This document shows positions 17,092 to 27,631 of a DNA stretch of 39,756 bases, one piece after another. Position numbers and translations under genes: made by a program. This stretch comes from Candidatus Anaerobiospirillum pullicola (GTDB taxonomy: Bacteria; Pseudomonadota; Gammaproteobacteria; Enterobacterales; Succinivibrionaceae), in assembly GCA_018884035.1 (NCBI GenBank), contig JAHLFE010000187.1, forward strand, positions 1 to 39,756, given 5' to 3'. Each line of letters begins with the position of its first letter. Position 1 is the first letter of the stretch. The notes under the pieces are model-generated. The model was not told the DNA's origin and did not search any database. It saw nothing but the letters and a program-made list of their open reading frames with translations.

Positions 17092-17727
17092 ATGAACTTC
17101 TTTACCGCCGACCTGCACTTTGGTCACGCCAACATCATCAAATACTGCAAGCGTCCCTTTACGGACGTTGCTGCCATGGATCGCGCCCTCATTGCTAACT
17201 GGAATTCACGGGTAGGTGCCGACGACGATGTCTGGATCTTAGGTGACCTCACCATGCAGGCACCGCAAGGTGCCAACAACTACCTGCGCCAGCTTAAAGG
17301 TCGTAAGCACCTCATTCTTGGTAACCACGATAACTTTGCCCACAAGGCCAGAGGCACAGAGCTCTTAGATGAGGTGTGCTCCTACAAAGAGCTGAAACTA
17401 CAAACGAGCCCCTATACTGCCATACTCTGCCACTACCCGCTGCTATTTTGGAATGGCTCCCATAGCGGCACCAGCATCATGCTCTACGGTCATATCCATA
17501 ACAGCTTTGAGCCCAACGCGGTCACCGCCCTACTCTACAATGCCCTCAATGTGGGGGTTGATTGCTGTGGTTATATACCCCTCTCCGAAAAAGAGGTACT
17601 AACGCGTATTGCCGCGCACAACCAAGCCATGCGCTATAGCCTCAACAAGCCCGAGACCCAAGTACCGCTTGCCGAGCTGGCGCGCCTGCATCATGGTGCG
17701 AATGCGGAGGACAGTAAGCGATCGTGA
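17092..17727 (+). CDS. Calcineurin-like metallophosphoesterase
   Basis: 211 aa. The family's metal-binding motifs are in order: DLHFGH at 7-12, GDLTM (GD motif), GNHD, CHYPL and GHIH, with NVGVD near the end. This is the usual layout and length of small single-domain phosphoesterases that hydrolyse phosphomono- or diesters with two divalent metals. The substrate cannot be told from sequence. ATG 17092 is preceded by GAGGAG at about 9 nt. It stands alone, downstream of the MITE, and ends inside its own terminator hairpin (17715-17747), so it is probably transcribed as a single gene from a promoter in 16845-17090. Confidence 0.88.
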   Translation: MNFFTADLHFGHANIIKYCKRPFTDVAAMDRALIANWNSRVGADDDVWILGDLTMQAPQGANNYLRQLKGRKHLILGNHDNFAHKARGTELLDEVCSYKELKLQTSPYTAILCHYPLLFWNGSHSGTSIMLYGHIHNSFEPNAVTALLYNALNVGVDCCGYIPLSEKEVLTRIAAHNQAMRYSLNKPETQVPLAELARLHHGANAEDSKRS

Positions 17728-17747
17728 GGATGTATCGCTTAATTTTT
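17715..17747 (+). terminator. Rho-independent terminator overlapping the phosphoesterase stop codon
   Basis: TAAGCGAT (17715-17722) pairs with ATCGCTTA (17734-17741) across an 11-nt loop and is followed by ATTTTTA. The TGA stop (17725-17727) is in the loop, so the last codons form half of the stem. Confidence 0.75.
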
Positions 17748-18051
17748 ACAAAGCGCATAAATAAGGGGTTTCTTGGTCAACCACTTAAAGGTAATATGGG
17801 ACAAAGCAAGGGGCTTATGCCACAAAACTGAGGTAAAGTGCATTAATTTGCGCTCAAGCTTTACCTCGAGATAGTCTGCTGCATGCCCATAAACCATGGG
17901 TTTATCAGCTTGACCAAAATTATCCCAGACCTCCTCACGGTCGGCAGTAAGCTTACCACGAGTAATTAGCAGCGCCCGCCCCTTATCGTGTCAGTGTCAC
18001 AGACAGCTCCTGATAGAACTTGGGGACATAACTTGATTTTGGCCACACCAA
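17748..18051. other. Intergenic between convergent genes
   Basis: No gene seen. It contains a 9-bp stem (GAGGTAAAG 17830-17838 with CTTTACCTC 17859-17867) and an exact dispersed 13-mer at 17971-17983. Confidence 0.6.
17971..17983 (+). repeat. Dispersed GC-rich 13-mer, copy 5
   Basis: Exact AGCGCCCGCCCCT, preceded by TTAGC, as in the extended consensus. Confidence 0.8.
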
Positions 18052-18076
18052 CAAAAAGGCCCCAAATACAGGGGCC
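18052..18076 (-). terminator. Rho-independent terminator of the beta-glucoside operon
   Basis: On the minus strand GGCCCC, a 7-nt loop and GGGGCC are followed directly by TTTTT (18053-18057 read in reverse). It is 52 bp beyond the stop of the ROK kinase gene and is the expected end of the leftward transcript. Confidence 0.88.
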
Positions 18077-18127
18077 AGATCACGCGGAAGTGCGGGAGTG
18101 AGGATGTGCGGGAGTGCGTGCTTAGAG

Positions 18128-19122
18128 TTAGAGGTAGCCGTGAAGCTCTAAATACTGGTGCATAGCACCGATGAGATTGGCATCGTTACGGAAGTGACAC
18201 ACCTCCACCTGCGGCATGGTAATGAGCGGTGGCTTCAGGTTCGAGTTAGGGTTGGTATTCCACGCTTTTTCCGTACCACGGCAGATAGCGTCAATTAAGC
18301 ACTCTTGAGCACTAATGCCGCCACCAATCGCCACCTTTTGCAGGTTCAGGACTACGCTTAAGTTAAAGATGAGCTTACCCGTCTCATAGCCAAAGTCATC
18401 CACTACCTGCTTAATGACCTCATTGCCTTGGTGGTAGAGCTCAAAGACCTTTTTGCCATCAATTGGCAACTGACGATGCGCCACATCAGCGGTAAAGGTG
18501 TACTCCAAGCCTAAAGCTTGGCATGCTCGCAACACTAAGCCCGTGGCAGAGATAATTTGCGCCTCCGCCGTAGTGGCGGCAGAGAAGTTGTTACAGTCAT
18601 GAACAAAGGCAGAGAGCTCACCTGCAGAACCAAAGGGGCCCTGATATACCGAGCCATTGATGATTAAGCCACCACCTAAGCCTGTGCCTAAGATCAAGAC
18701 CGCGCCAGCATCCACACCTTGTAAAGCGCCTATCCACAGCTCTGCTGCCGCTGCTGCCTTGGCATCGTTCTCAAGGACAGGACGTAAGCCGGTGGCCTTT
18801 TCTACCAAGTCCGCCAGCGGCACACCGTAGTTGTAGTTCAGAGCACCACCAGTACGCATGGAGCCATCGGCGTTAATACAGCCAGGCAGCGCAATGGCAA
18901 GGCCATCGACGCGCCCAGCATTAGCCTTAACCTCATGGTAGATATTGGCCAAAGCCGCGACTAAGTCATCTACCGTGGTGTCGGGCTTATTAGGGGTTGG
19001 TTGTGAGCCCTTAGCGGTTAAATTACCGTGAATATCGCACAGGCCATACTTGATAGCTGACCCACCGATATCAAAGGTGAGAACCGAGAGCTCCTCTTTA
19101 TCTGGTTTAGCAGGCTGAGACA

Positions 19123-19123
<1 letters not shown>
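18128..19123 (-). CDS. ROK-family sugar kinase, probable beta-glucoside kinase
   Basis: 331 aa. The N-terminal phosphate loop is LTFDIGGSAIKYGL near 14-27, followed by ALPGCIN, the catalytic-region ENDAKAAAAAE and adenosine-loop LILGTGLGGGL. The zinc motif CxCGxxGCxE of classical ROK glucokinases is absent, as in the BglK-type beta-glucoside kinases. Its ATG overlaps the stop of the 6-phospho-beta-glucosidase by one base (TAATG), with GAGGAC about 10 nt upstream, so the two are translationally coupled. The likely reaction is ATP-dependent phosphorylation of an imported beta-glucoside such as cellobiose at C6, making the substrate of the upstream enzyme. A glucose or N-acetylmannosamine kinase role is the alternative; the context favours BglK-like activity. 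Confidence 0.8.
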
Positions 19124-20592
<1,469 letters not shown>

Positions 20593-20595
20593 TCA

Positions 20596-20609
20596 AGCGC
20601 AAACGCGCT
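20596..20609. promoter_or_regulatory. Possible repressor operator upstream of the glucosidase gene
   Basis: AGCGC-AAAC-GCGCT is a 5-bp-armed palindrome and shares the block CGCAAACG with the stronger LacI-type site before the symporter gene (22884-22897). Its position, 34 bp before the start codon, suits repression. It is weaker evidence than the other site because the core is not fully symmetric. Confidence 0.4.
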
Positions 20610-20687
20610 GTTGGTTAGTTCGTAAGCACGGTACAGCACAGCATTAAGCCCAGAGGCTGCACGAACTCTGTGAGTCTGTGCAACTTT

Positions 20688-20872
20688 GGGTTCTAGTGTG
20701 CAATTCATGGGGTACTGCATTTGAGCTTTGCTCAGAGTTTGGTGGATACAACAACGTGGTCTAATACAAACTCCGAAGCGAACCTGCTTGGCAGAAAGTA
20801 CCTTGAAGGCACTTCCTTGTCATGCCCACCATCCTTCTTTCATGGCACCCCATGAATCGCACACTAGAACCC
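20688..20872. mobile_element. 185-bp inverted-repeat element (MITE-like)
   Basis: GGGTTCTAGTGTGCAATTCA at 20688 onward matches the reverse complement of 20847-20872 at 25 of 26 positions. The internal block TTTGCTCAGAGTTTGGTGGATA resembles one in the inverted-repeat element at 39190-39380, suggesting a common source. No transposase is encoded. Confidence 0.65.
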
Positions 20873-21170
20873 AACTTTGCTCTTTTCTCAGAGCAAAGCA
20901 CTGCCAGTCATGATGTCCTCATGGTCGCATGGGCTTAAGAGGATGAGTGGAGTTGGCTCTGACTCTCATCACCTCAAAAACCTCACCTCAATGCATTTCA
21001 TCTCTGCCCACCTGAGGTAACAGGTACCAATGGCACGCCCTCACAGGCAGAGTTATACCCCGTGCGTACTAACAATGAAAACCAATGAAAACTGAAGATT
21101 GCTGGTGGTGCGCCCTGACTAAGCTTTACTGCAGGCAGCAGCTTAAGCTTGTTAAGTGCGCACCTCCGAC

Positions 21171-21294
21171 AAAGGGGTAGCCACTGTATGTTGGTGGCAG
21201 GTACTATTCATGGTAGTGTGGCAGCTATCCTAAAAGACAACCGAGATAGTGCTGCCCACTGAGGCTACCTACGCGCTGGTATGGCTACCCCTTT
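21171..21294. repeat. 124-bp inverted-repeat element
   Basis: AAAGGGGTAGCCA (21171-21183) is the exact reverse complement of 21282-21294. A second, imperfect pairing (GTGGCAGCTATC with GATAGTGCTGCCCAC) lies inside, so the segment could fold as a long hairpin on either strand. It is 97 bp beyond the symporter stop codon and could act in transcript stability or be a mini-transposon. Confidence 0.6.
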
Positions 21295-21391
21295 ACTCTC
21301 AAGCTCTTGAAACCGTTAGACGCTGGATACGCTGTTTTGGTTAACGGCTCAGTGCTTAATCTTAAGAGGCTGGGGTCTCCTTGCTGTGGTC

Positions 21392-22846
21392 TTATGAATT
21401 CGAGAGGCGGTCGATAATATCCTTTTCCTCTTGATTCAGACCGCCTTTTTGCACACTACGTTGTGCTTGGCGCTCCTTTAGGGTACGTACCACCTCTGGG
21501 AACTCAGCATCTAAGCGATAGAAGTAGAGAATCACAAAGCCAATGATAAAGACGATTACAGGCACGCCGGAGGCGGCAAAGAGGATAGCGTTTAAGGCCT
21601 CTTCAGTCTGTTGCTCGGCGTTGTTGACGTAGCCGCCTAAGTTGATGACAAAGCCCACTAACACTGTACCTAAGCCATTAGCAACCTTGGTGGCAAAGGA
21701 GGCACCGGAGTACACCAGACCCTCAGCGCGGTGGTGGGTTACGTACTCACCATAGTCAACAGTGTCAGGCACCATACCCCAAAGCAGAGCGTAGCTAAAG
21801 CCTTGGCCAAGACCGACCAGCACGGTGCTTAAGTAGTTAATTGGGACAGAGTATGGGTCAACATAACGCACGCCATAGCCCACCATGATAAAGATAATAG
21901 CGAGCATCAGGCTAAAACGCTTACCAAAACGTCTCATGAAGTATGGCAGCACCGCGATCATGAGCGATAAACGTAACACCGTGTTGATGGCAGAGAAGAT
22001 ACCAATGTATTGTGGGTCAGAGAGGAAGTACTTGTAGTAATAGATGTTAGCGGCACCGGCGATGATGTCTGCACCAAAGAAGAGGAGCAGCATTAAGGTC
22101 AGCATGCACCAGTACTTATTGCGGAATAAGTCCTTAATCTTCTCTTTAAAAGGCAGCTTTGCTTCTTCTTTCTTCTGCTGATCGTCTGCGACCACACGCT
22201 CTTGGCAGGACACAAAGGTGATGCAGAAGAGGAGTGCGGCTAAACCGCCTAAGACGATGAAAGTATAGATCCACGCCTCACGGTCATCACCAAAGAAGCG
22301 CACCAGTGGAATGGTCACCACTGTGGTCAGCATATAGCCTGAGGATGAGAGCACGACACGGAAGATGGTAACAATCGAACGCTCGTAGCTGTCCTTAGAA
22401 ATCAGCGTGGTTAAGGCACCGTATGGCAGGTTGATAGCGGTGTACACCACGGTGATAGCAAGGTTGTAGGTAACGAAGATGTAGATAATCTTACCGACAT
22501 CACCCAAGGATTCAGGCATCGCAAAGAGCAGGACGGAGCTGAGGAAGAATGGGATCACCATGCGCAGAATCCACACACGGGTCTTGCCATATGGCGAGCG
22601 GGTGCGGTCTACGATATAGCCCATGACTAAGTCAGAAGCACCATCAAAGAAGCGCGAAATGAGGAAGATAGTCGAGACTACCGCAATGTTTACATCGCAG
22701 TACTCGGTGTAGTAGAAGAGCAAGAAGGCCTGTGAGGCGGCGTAGATGATACAGCTGGCAAAGTCACCTAAACCATAAGCCACCTTTTCCCCAAAGCCAG
22801 GTGACGGTGATTTGTTGGGGTTATTGGCAAACATTGGGAATAGCAT
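21392..22846 (-). CDS. GPH-family sugar:cation symporter
   Basis: 484 aa, about 12 hydrophobic segments. The N-terminus (FGEKVAYGLGDFASCIIY) and the loop GYIVDRTRSPYGKTRVW after the second segment are typical of the glycoside-pentoside-hexuronide:cation symporter family (MelB/LacS/YicJ-like). It would bring an unmodified glycoside across the inner membrane with Na+ or H+. ATG 22846 has GAGGAGG 8 nt upstream. It is transcribed toward the glucosidase/kinase pair but 830 bp away from it, so the two units are probably separate yet share a regulator, as both have CGCAAACG operator-like sites. A beta-glucoside cargo is inferred from these neighbours. Confidence 0.87.
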   Translation of the reverse strand: MLFPMFANNPNKSPSPGFGEKVAYGLGDFASCIIYAASQAFLLFYYTEYCDVNIAVVSTIFLISRFFDGASDLVMGYIVDRTRSPYGKTRVWILRMVIPFFLSSVLLFAMPESLGDVGKIIYIFVTYNLAITVVYTAINLPYGALTTLISKDSYERSIVTIFRVVLSSSGYMLTTVVTIPLVRFFGDDREAWIYTFIVLGGLAALLFCITFVSCQERVVADDQQKKEEAKLPFKEKIKDLFRNKYWCMLTLMLLLFFGADIIAGAANIYYYKYFLSDPQYIGIFSAINTVLRLSLMIAVLPYFMRRFGKRFSLMLAIIFIMVGYGVRYVDPYSVPINYLSTVLVGLGQGFSYALLWGMVPDTVDYGEYVTHHRAEGLVYSGASFATKVANGLGTVLVGFVINLGGYVNNAEQQTEEALNAILFAASGVPVIVFIIGFVILYFYRLDAEFPEVVRTLKERQAQRSVQKGGLNQEEKDIIDRLSNS

Positions 22847-22876
22847 GGGGCATCCTCCTCACGAAAAACGCAAAGC

Positions 22877-22904
22877 TAATTAACGCAAACGATTGCAGTA
22901 TCAA
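22877..22904 (-). promoter_or_regulatory. Promoter of the symporter gene with operator in the spacer
   Basis: On the minus strand, TTGATA (22899-22904) and TAATTA (22877-22882) are separated by 16 nt, a reasonable sigma-70 layout 31 bp before the start codon. The LacI-type operator fills the spacer. Confidence 0.5.
22884..22897. promoter_or_regulatory. LacI/GalR-type operator
   Basis: TGCAATCGTTTGCG on the minus strand fits the family consensus TGNAANCGNTTNCA at all but the last position. Sitting between -35 and -10, it should block transcription when bound. The regulator gene is not in the window. Confidence 0.6.
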
Positions 22905-23804
22905 GAAATACCTGACACCATCACCTACACCGCACCTCACGCAACGGTGTAAGAACAAGAGAGAACAGAAATGAGCACTGCTGCAACTTCCCCATGTGCA
23001 AGCTGCTACAAGCAGTTTTCCCGAGCTTTCCCGAGCACGACCGCAGAGCTAAAGAGCGCAAAGAGAGTTAACTGACGCACGCGCACGTCACCCGCGAGAG
23101 TTATAGCTGTAGAGACACCAAGCCTGTAAGCCTCTGCCTGTAAAGACACCAGAGCGTACACGTTAAAATCACGGTCTGTGTCTGTACAGAAACAAAGCCC
23201 AAGAACCAATGCGCAAAACAGCATCAAGACTCTGCCGCTGACGACAGATTCAAAGTACGAAAAAAGGGAAAACGCACAGTAGATTGCGCGAGCCTTGTAA
23301 AGGTCGCACAAAAGAGAAGTTGGGTACCTACAGGCCTTGGCAGGCGTAGGGGCAGGAGATCAGCCAAAGTAAGGGCTGAAACTAGAGTCTGTCACTCTTA
23401 AACTTAGAGGTAGCGCTCAACGCTGACCTTGAAAATGCAGGATCTGCTATCAAGCAAATTGCTGGTGACTCAGATCCTCACCTCACCACAGCAGGACGGG
23501 GAGTCCGTTGGGTGTTGGTGTTATCAATCACCACCTTAGAGCTAGCTCTTATGGCGCTGGCTAGTAGATGCTGCTATTGGTCATAGCAGAGCCATAACGC
23601 AAAGAGGTGCGCACTGTGCATTGCGCGATATGAATGCTCTTGTGGGATGGGGCATATTTTAGAGATTAATCAGCAAAAGGGAATAGCGCCAGCTGGAGTT
23701 AATGGCAAAAACGTATAAGCGCTCACAAAGTTGTTAACTCCCCAAAAATTACTGTGGACAGGTTGCCACCAAATGAGGTATAGGCGAGGCAGGTAATAGT
23801 AAAA

Positions 23805-23822
23805 GTTACCATAAGTGGTAAC
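23805..23822. promoter_or_regulatory. Palindrome, possible protein-binding site
   Basis: Seven-base arms GTTACCA and TGGTAAC around TAAG. There is no adjacent gene with a clear start, so any role is speculative. Confidence 0.3.
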
Positions 23823-24259
23823 CCCCTATTGCAGCCTGTATGGGTTGAGCACTTGGCCGCCTAAGTAGGAGGTTAGGTTATGTTGAAGTTACGTGAGGAC
23901 ACGCGGTACTAAAGGCAAGATGCTGCTGTCAGCTGTCTCTGTGCGAGTTCCTTCCCCATTGTTCCTTCAAGGGATTTTCTCCTATGTTATTGGCTTAAAA
24001 TCGGCCTTGGAGGTGGGGTTTAGCACTTTGATGCAGAAAACTGCTATGGGGCATCAGGATCGCTACCGCAAGGCCTCTCTGCGGTAGGTTAAGGGCGATT
24101 AGCTGTGCTCTTACATGGGGAAAACGCCCGCAGCTATTTTCTCCCCGCCCTGCTCTGCACGCTCTCTCAAGCACGTCACCATAACCACCACCCACCACCG
24201 TTACCGCGTCCCAAACATTAGCAAAGCAGCGACATTTCTCAGGTGGAGCAAGCACTTAC

Positions 24260-24272
24260 AGCGCCCGCCCCT
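24260..24272 (+). repeat. Dispersed GC-rich 13-mer, copy 6
   Basis: Exact AGCGCCCGCCCCT preceded by TTAC, in intergenic sequence. Confidence 0.8.
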
Positions 24273-24782
24273 ACTCCAAAGTGATATTTCAGGTGATAAG
24301 CACTAACACCAACAAGCCTTGCTGCGACCGCGTGCACTGCTTATCTCTCGATCTCTAACGCCAGCTCCGTTGACGCCACACTACTCTCTGCCCTTGCTCC
24401 ATACTTACCTATCTACCTACTTACGGGCAGTGACACCACAGGAAAATACCTCAATAAGACCGCAAGCACAGTAGTATGCGGGAAGAACGAGGGCTAACCG
24501 CATAGCCTCAGGGTAACGGAGTGATTGTTGGTGGTTTACTTTAGGGGCAAGAGCAGCGATCATACAGAGAACTACAGCATCATCAGTAGGCACACCAAGC
24601 AAGTGGCGCTCAGGGCTACGCTCTTACCAAACAAGGGCCGCTTTGCTTCGCGCTATGGTATAACCACCAACCGGCATGCATACCCTTTGTGGCTAATACC
24701 ACAGACCGTAGGTATGGCCTTAACAACACATGGATTTGGCAGCTGCTTTTCAAGGGCCAGCCCCACAGTACACCGTAAAGAT

Positions 24783-25445
24783 ATGACCGATAACTTTCCT
24801 ACAAATCTGCCAGCAGACATTGCGGCAGCCCTCAACTTACCAGTAAGCGGTCTCGACCGCTTACGTGACGCGTTGCAACACTTACAGCGCTCCTCTCCTG
24901 AGAGCCTCATGCATGCCCTGCAAGCTTGTGTGCAGGAGCTCTGTGCTCAGCACTCTGTATTACAAAGAGCAGGAGAGCACTTTGCGCAAGCCTATGAGGC
25001 CATTATGGGGGAATTGGATAGCGTCGATCTCTACGCTGATCCTGACCTCTGGGGTGACCTCTACCCAGTGCTCTTATGGCGCCTTAAGTTTGTGTTACAC
25101 GTCCTGAAGACTAATCTAGCCTTAGACTCCTATCCTGCGGTGTTTCAAGAGTACTGTGCTGCTGGTGGTAAAGGGCAGATGAGCAAGGATGAGGCACTTA
25201 CGACGTATGCGCGCTTAATGGGCACCACGTGCGAGGAGCTGGGAATGGCTGATGAGACTGTGCAAGCGGTGCAGCTGCTGCATGATTTGCGCAGTAGCGT
25301 GCAAGAGGTGCTTTCAGGCTTAACGGCGGTGGAGTTGGAAGAGAAAAAGGCCGACGCTCCTGCGGTACTGTCCCGCTTTTTAGAGCTCTTTGCTTTTGAG
25401 GGCTTAATGGGCTTTCAGCACTACAACAGGGACGGTGCGCAGTAA
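24783..25445 (+). CDS. Hypothetical helical protein, 220 aa
   Basis: The frame is open from 24525, but composition before 24783 is not protein-like. ATG 24783 (MTDNFPTNLPADIAAALNLP) begins the convincing part; only a weak AAAGA precedes it. The protein is Leu/Ala-rich and mostly helical, acidic, with no signal peptide or membrane segment and no motif I recognise. The longest conserved-looking blocks are SPESLMHALQACVQELC and the aromatic DLWGDLYPVLLWRLKFVL. It precedes the secreted hydrolase by 385 bp on the same strand, too far to argue for an operon. Function unknown. Confidence 0.6.
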   Translation: MTDNFPTNLPADIAAALNLPVSGLDRLRDALQHLQRSSPESLMHALQACVQELCAQHSVLQRAGEHFAQAYEAIMGELDSVDLYADPDLWGDLYPVLLWRLKFVLHVLKTNLALDSYPAVFQEYCAAGGKGQMSKDEALTTYARLMGTTCEELGMADETVQAVQLLHDLRSSVQEVLSGLTAVELEEKKADAPAVLSRFLELFAFEGLMGFQHYNRDGAQ

Positions 25446-25830
25446 GTACCGCCACGATCTGGGATTTATTCTGACGTCCTGTGCGTTCGTGTGCCACCTT
25501 GCATACACAACTACCAAAAGCAGCCTCTAGACGTGGTCACTCATACAGAGACTGACAAGATTGCACGTTTTTGTCTCTCTCTCTCTCCCTCTCTCTCTCT
25601 CTCTCTTGGCCGTTCTTCTTGTTTTGGCAACATAATCACTACGAATGGGCGTGAATCGTGATATTTTGAGCGCTGTTGTTCGTACCTGTACTCTGAGACG
25701 GTGTGGGGATTGCTGTCAACCACAAGAGCTACCTCAAGTAGCAGCAGCTGTTGCGGTGATGATGCTTGCCCGTACCGATCCAGAGCCAAGTACGAGCTGG
25801 TGCCTCATTTTGTTGCCACAGGAGTGTTCA
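25446..25830. other. Intergenic leader of the hydrolase with a CT microsatellite
   Basis: A CT-rich tract at about 25575-25607 (CT dinucleotides interrupted by CCC) lies 220 bp before the hydrolase start. Slippage there could alter promoter spacing, but no promoter can be placed. Confidence 0.5.
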
Positions 25831-26889
25831 GTGAAAGTTTTGCCTTTTCTCTTGGCCGCATCGTTACTAAGCAGCGCTACTGCTGCCATGGCCGCTGGTT
25901 CTAATGTCGTTGGCTCTGCTGTAGGCTCTACTACGGCCACTCCTGCCACTCCTACTGCACCTACTGAAGCGCAAAAAAGCCTCATGGGCTACACTGAGGG
26001 CGCGCTCATTATGTCCGTAAGCCCTGACGTGACCCGCATTAACTCCCGTACCGGTATCGTGTACTCGCAAATTACCTCGGGTGATTTTCGTCAGCTGCAC
26101 ATGACCGTGCTCTGGCCAGAGACCGACGCGCCAAAGCCAGCAGTGATCTTTTTCCCTGGCGGTGGCTTTACCACTGCTGACCACGATCGCTATATGCAGA
26201 TGCGCTTTGCGCTGGCTGAGGCTGGCTTTGTGGTGGCAGCAGCGGAATATCGCACTGTGCCTAACACCTTCCCTGCTCTGTTAGAGGATGGCAAAGCTGC
26301 GGTACGCTACTTACGTGCGCATGCTGCTGACTTTGGTATTGCCCCTGACAAGATTGCTGTGTTTGGTGACTCCGCTGGTGGCTATATGGCGCAGATTGTT
26401 GGCACCACCAATGGCGAAAAGCAGTATGACAAGGGTGATTTCCTTGAGGTCTCGTCGGACGTGCAGGCTGCTGTCTCGATTTACGGCATCTCTGATCTCA
26501 CCTGCATTGGTGAAGGCTACAGTGAGGACATCGTTAAGGTTCACCACTCTCCTGCTGTCACTGAAGCGCTGCTGGTAAATGGCCCTGCGTTTAACACCTT
26601 CCCTGGTGCCAGCATCTTAGACAATAAGGAAAAGGCCGCCGAAGCTAGCCCGATTAACCACGTCGATAAGAACGATCCACCAATGCTATTACTGCATGGC
26701 TCGGCGGATACGCTCGTGAGCCCATGGCAGAGTGCCCATATGTATGAGAAGCAGAAGCAGGCGGGTGTGGACAGCACTTACATCGTCTTAGAGGGTGCTG
26801 ATCACGGTGGCAAGATGTGGTACCAAAAAGAGGTCTTTGCGCAGGTAATTAACTTTCTGCAAGAGAAGCTGGGCCTCAGCAAAGAATAG
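25831..26889 (+). CDS. Secreted alpha/beta hydrolase (BD-FAE/acetyl-esterase-like)
   Basis: 352 aa from GTG 25831. This start is preferred because AGGAG lies 6 nt upstream and it begins a signal peptide (MKVLPFLLAASLLSSATAAMA, cleavage likely after AMA); the frame is open further upstream without support. A Thr/Ala/Pro-rich linker leads to an alpha/beta hydrolase: oxyanion region FFPGGGF, nucleophile elbow GDSAGG (S181), acid HGSADTLVS (D293) and base EGADHGG (H325). The BD-FAE and HSL-like esterases of gut bacteria have this pattern and often deacylate plant polysaccharides or their fragments, which would suit a beta-glucoside-using host; the substrate is inferred only. Predicted periplasmic or exported. 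Confidence 0.85.
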   Translation: MKVLPFLLAASLLSSATAAMAAGSNVVGSAVGSTTATPATPTAPTEAQKSLMGYTEGALIMSVSPDVTRINSRTGIVYSQITSGDFRQLHMTVLWPETDAPKPAVIFFPGGGFTTADHDRYMQMRFALAEAGFVVAAAEYRTVPNTFPALLEDGKAAVRYLRAHAADFGIAPDKIAVFGDSAGGYMAQIVGTTNGEKQYDKGDFLEVSSDVQAAVSIYGISDLTCIGEGYSEDIVKVHHSPAVTEALLVNGPAFNTFPGASILDNKEKAAEASPINHVDKNDPPMLLLHGSADTLVSPWQSAHMYEKQKQAGVDSTYIVLEGADHGGKMWYQKEVFAQVINFLQEKLGLSKE

Positions 26890-27112
26890 AGTAAACGCCA
26901 GCTTGTTAGAGCTGTGCTGTAAGCAGCCTTGCAGGGTAGCCTCAAACACTCTTTTCCACCCCATACCACTATCTCCCCTAGCGGAGCTTAGCCTCATGCT
27001 GCTTATGTCTGGTGTTTGTGACCAGCCCCGCCCTTAACGCTTACGGCTTAAGTGAAGACTAAGCCGTAAGCAGTCGTGATGGAAGGGCCTCAGTGAGACA
27101 GAAATCACGCTG
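26890..27112. other. Intergenic with a perfect 12-bp hairpin
   Basis: GCTTACGGCTTA (27039-27050) pairs exactly with TAAGCCGTAAGC (27060-27071) over a 9-nt loop. No T-tract follows on either strand. Confidence 0.6.
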
Positions 27113-27631
27113 CTATGCCGTCTTCTTCTTCTTCTTCTTCTTTCTCGAATGTGGCACCAGCCCCTAGGCGCTCAGGATGCGATAAACGGTAGAGAGTGAA
27201 AACTTAATACGCGGATCACCCTCAGCCACATACCGGTGGTAGCGGGCGAGAATCGATTCAGGAAACTCTCCTTTGGCGGTAAAGAGCTGACAGATTAAGG
27301 CTCTATCCTCTGCCGAGAAGGCATTGTAATGGTCAGTGCCCTTGTGCTTGGAAATATGCCGCCTATCGTCGAAATTGCCGGTGGCAAGAGCATCCCTCAG
27401 CCAATTGCGAAAGGTCTGACAAGTTATGCCCATCAGTGGGCACGCTATCTTAAGCGTGAGACTACCCAGCGGCGAGCAAAACCTCTTGTTGCAGACAAAG
27501 GCTCTGATACGCTCTAGAGTTTGCTCTGGGATCGACTTCTTCTGCTGCTGCTTTGTGGTTGTCCCCTGCGCCTTGTACAACCTCAGCTGTAACTTCAGCT
27601 TACCCAAGGCTGATTTGCGGTGTAATGCCAC
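27113..27631 (-). pseudogene. Truncated transposase N-terminal (helix-turn-helix) region with in-frame TAG
   Basis: The minus-strand frame from GTG 27631 encodes 155 aa up to TAG 27164-27166. The motifs TFRNWL, NAFSAEDRAL and the end STVYRILSA resemble the N-terminal part of DDE transposases whose helix-turn-helix segment ends in TFYRVL just before the catalytic domain. Reading through the TAG continues sensibly (GLVPHSR) into a Lys run encoded by a CTT/AAG microsatellite and stops near 27113. The catalytic DDE domain is absent, so the gene is dead. The start has no purine-rich ribosome site and may itself be truncated. Confidence 0.6.

Larger units (their letters stand above)
22905..24782. 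other. 1.9-kb region with no convincing gene
   Basis: A minus-strand 101-codon hydrophobic frame (23006-23311, GTG start, no ribosome site) and a roughly 65-codon plus-strand open stretch near 23400-23586 (no ATG) are the only candidates, and neither is supported. A short palindrome GTTACCA-TAAG-TGGTAAC lies at 23805-23822, and an exact dispersed 13-mer at 24260-24272. The region may hold decayed genes. Confidence 0.5.

Noticed and set aside
23006-23311. 101-codon hydrophobic minus-strand frame upstream of the symporter
   Set aside because: GTG start without ribosome site, no recognisable motif, and it is unrelated to the promoter signals found for the symporter.
23400-23586. Roughly 65-codon plus-strand open stretch with protein-like composition
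   Set aside because: No ATG or GTG at a sensible position and no domain; too short to call, possibly a remnant.
25541-25789. Arg/Glu-repeat protein on the minus strand
   Set aside because: Product of the CT microsatellite, overlapping the leader of the hydrolase.
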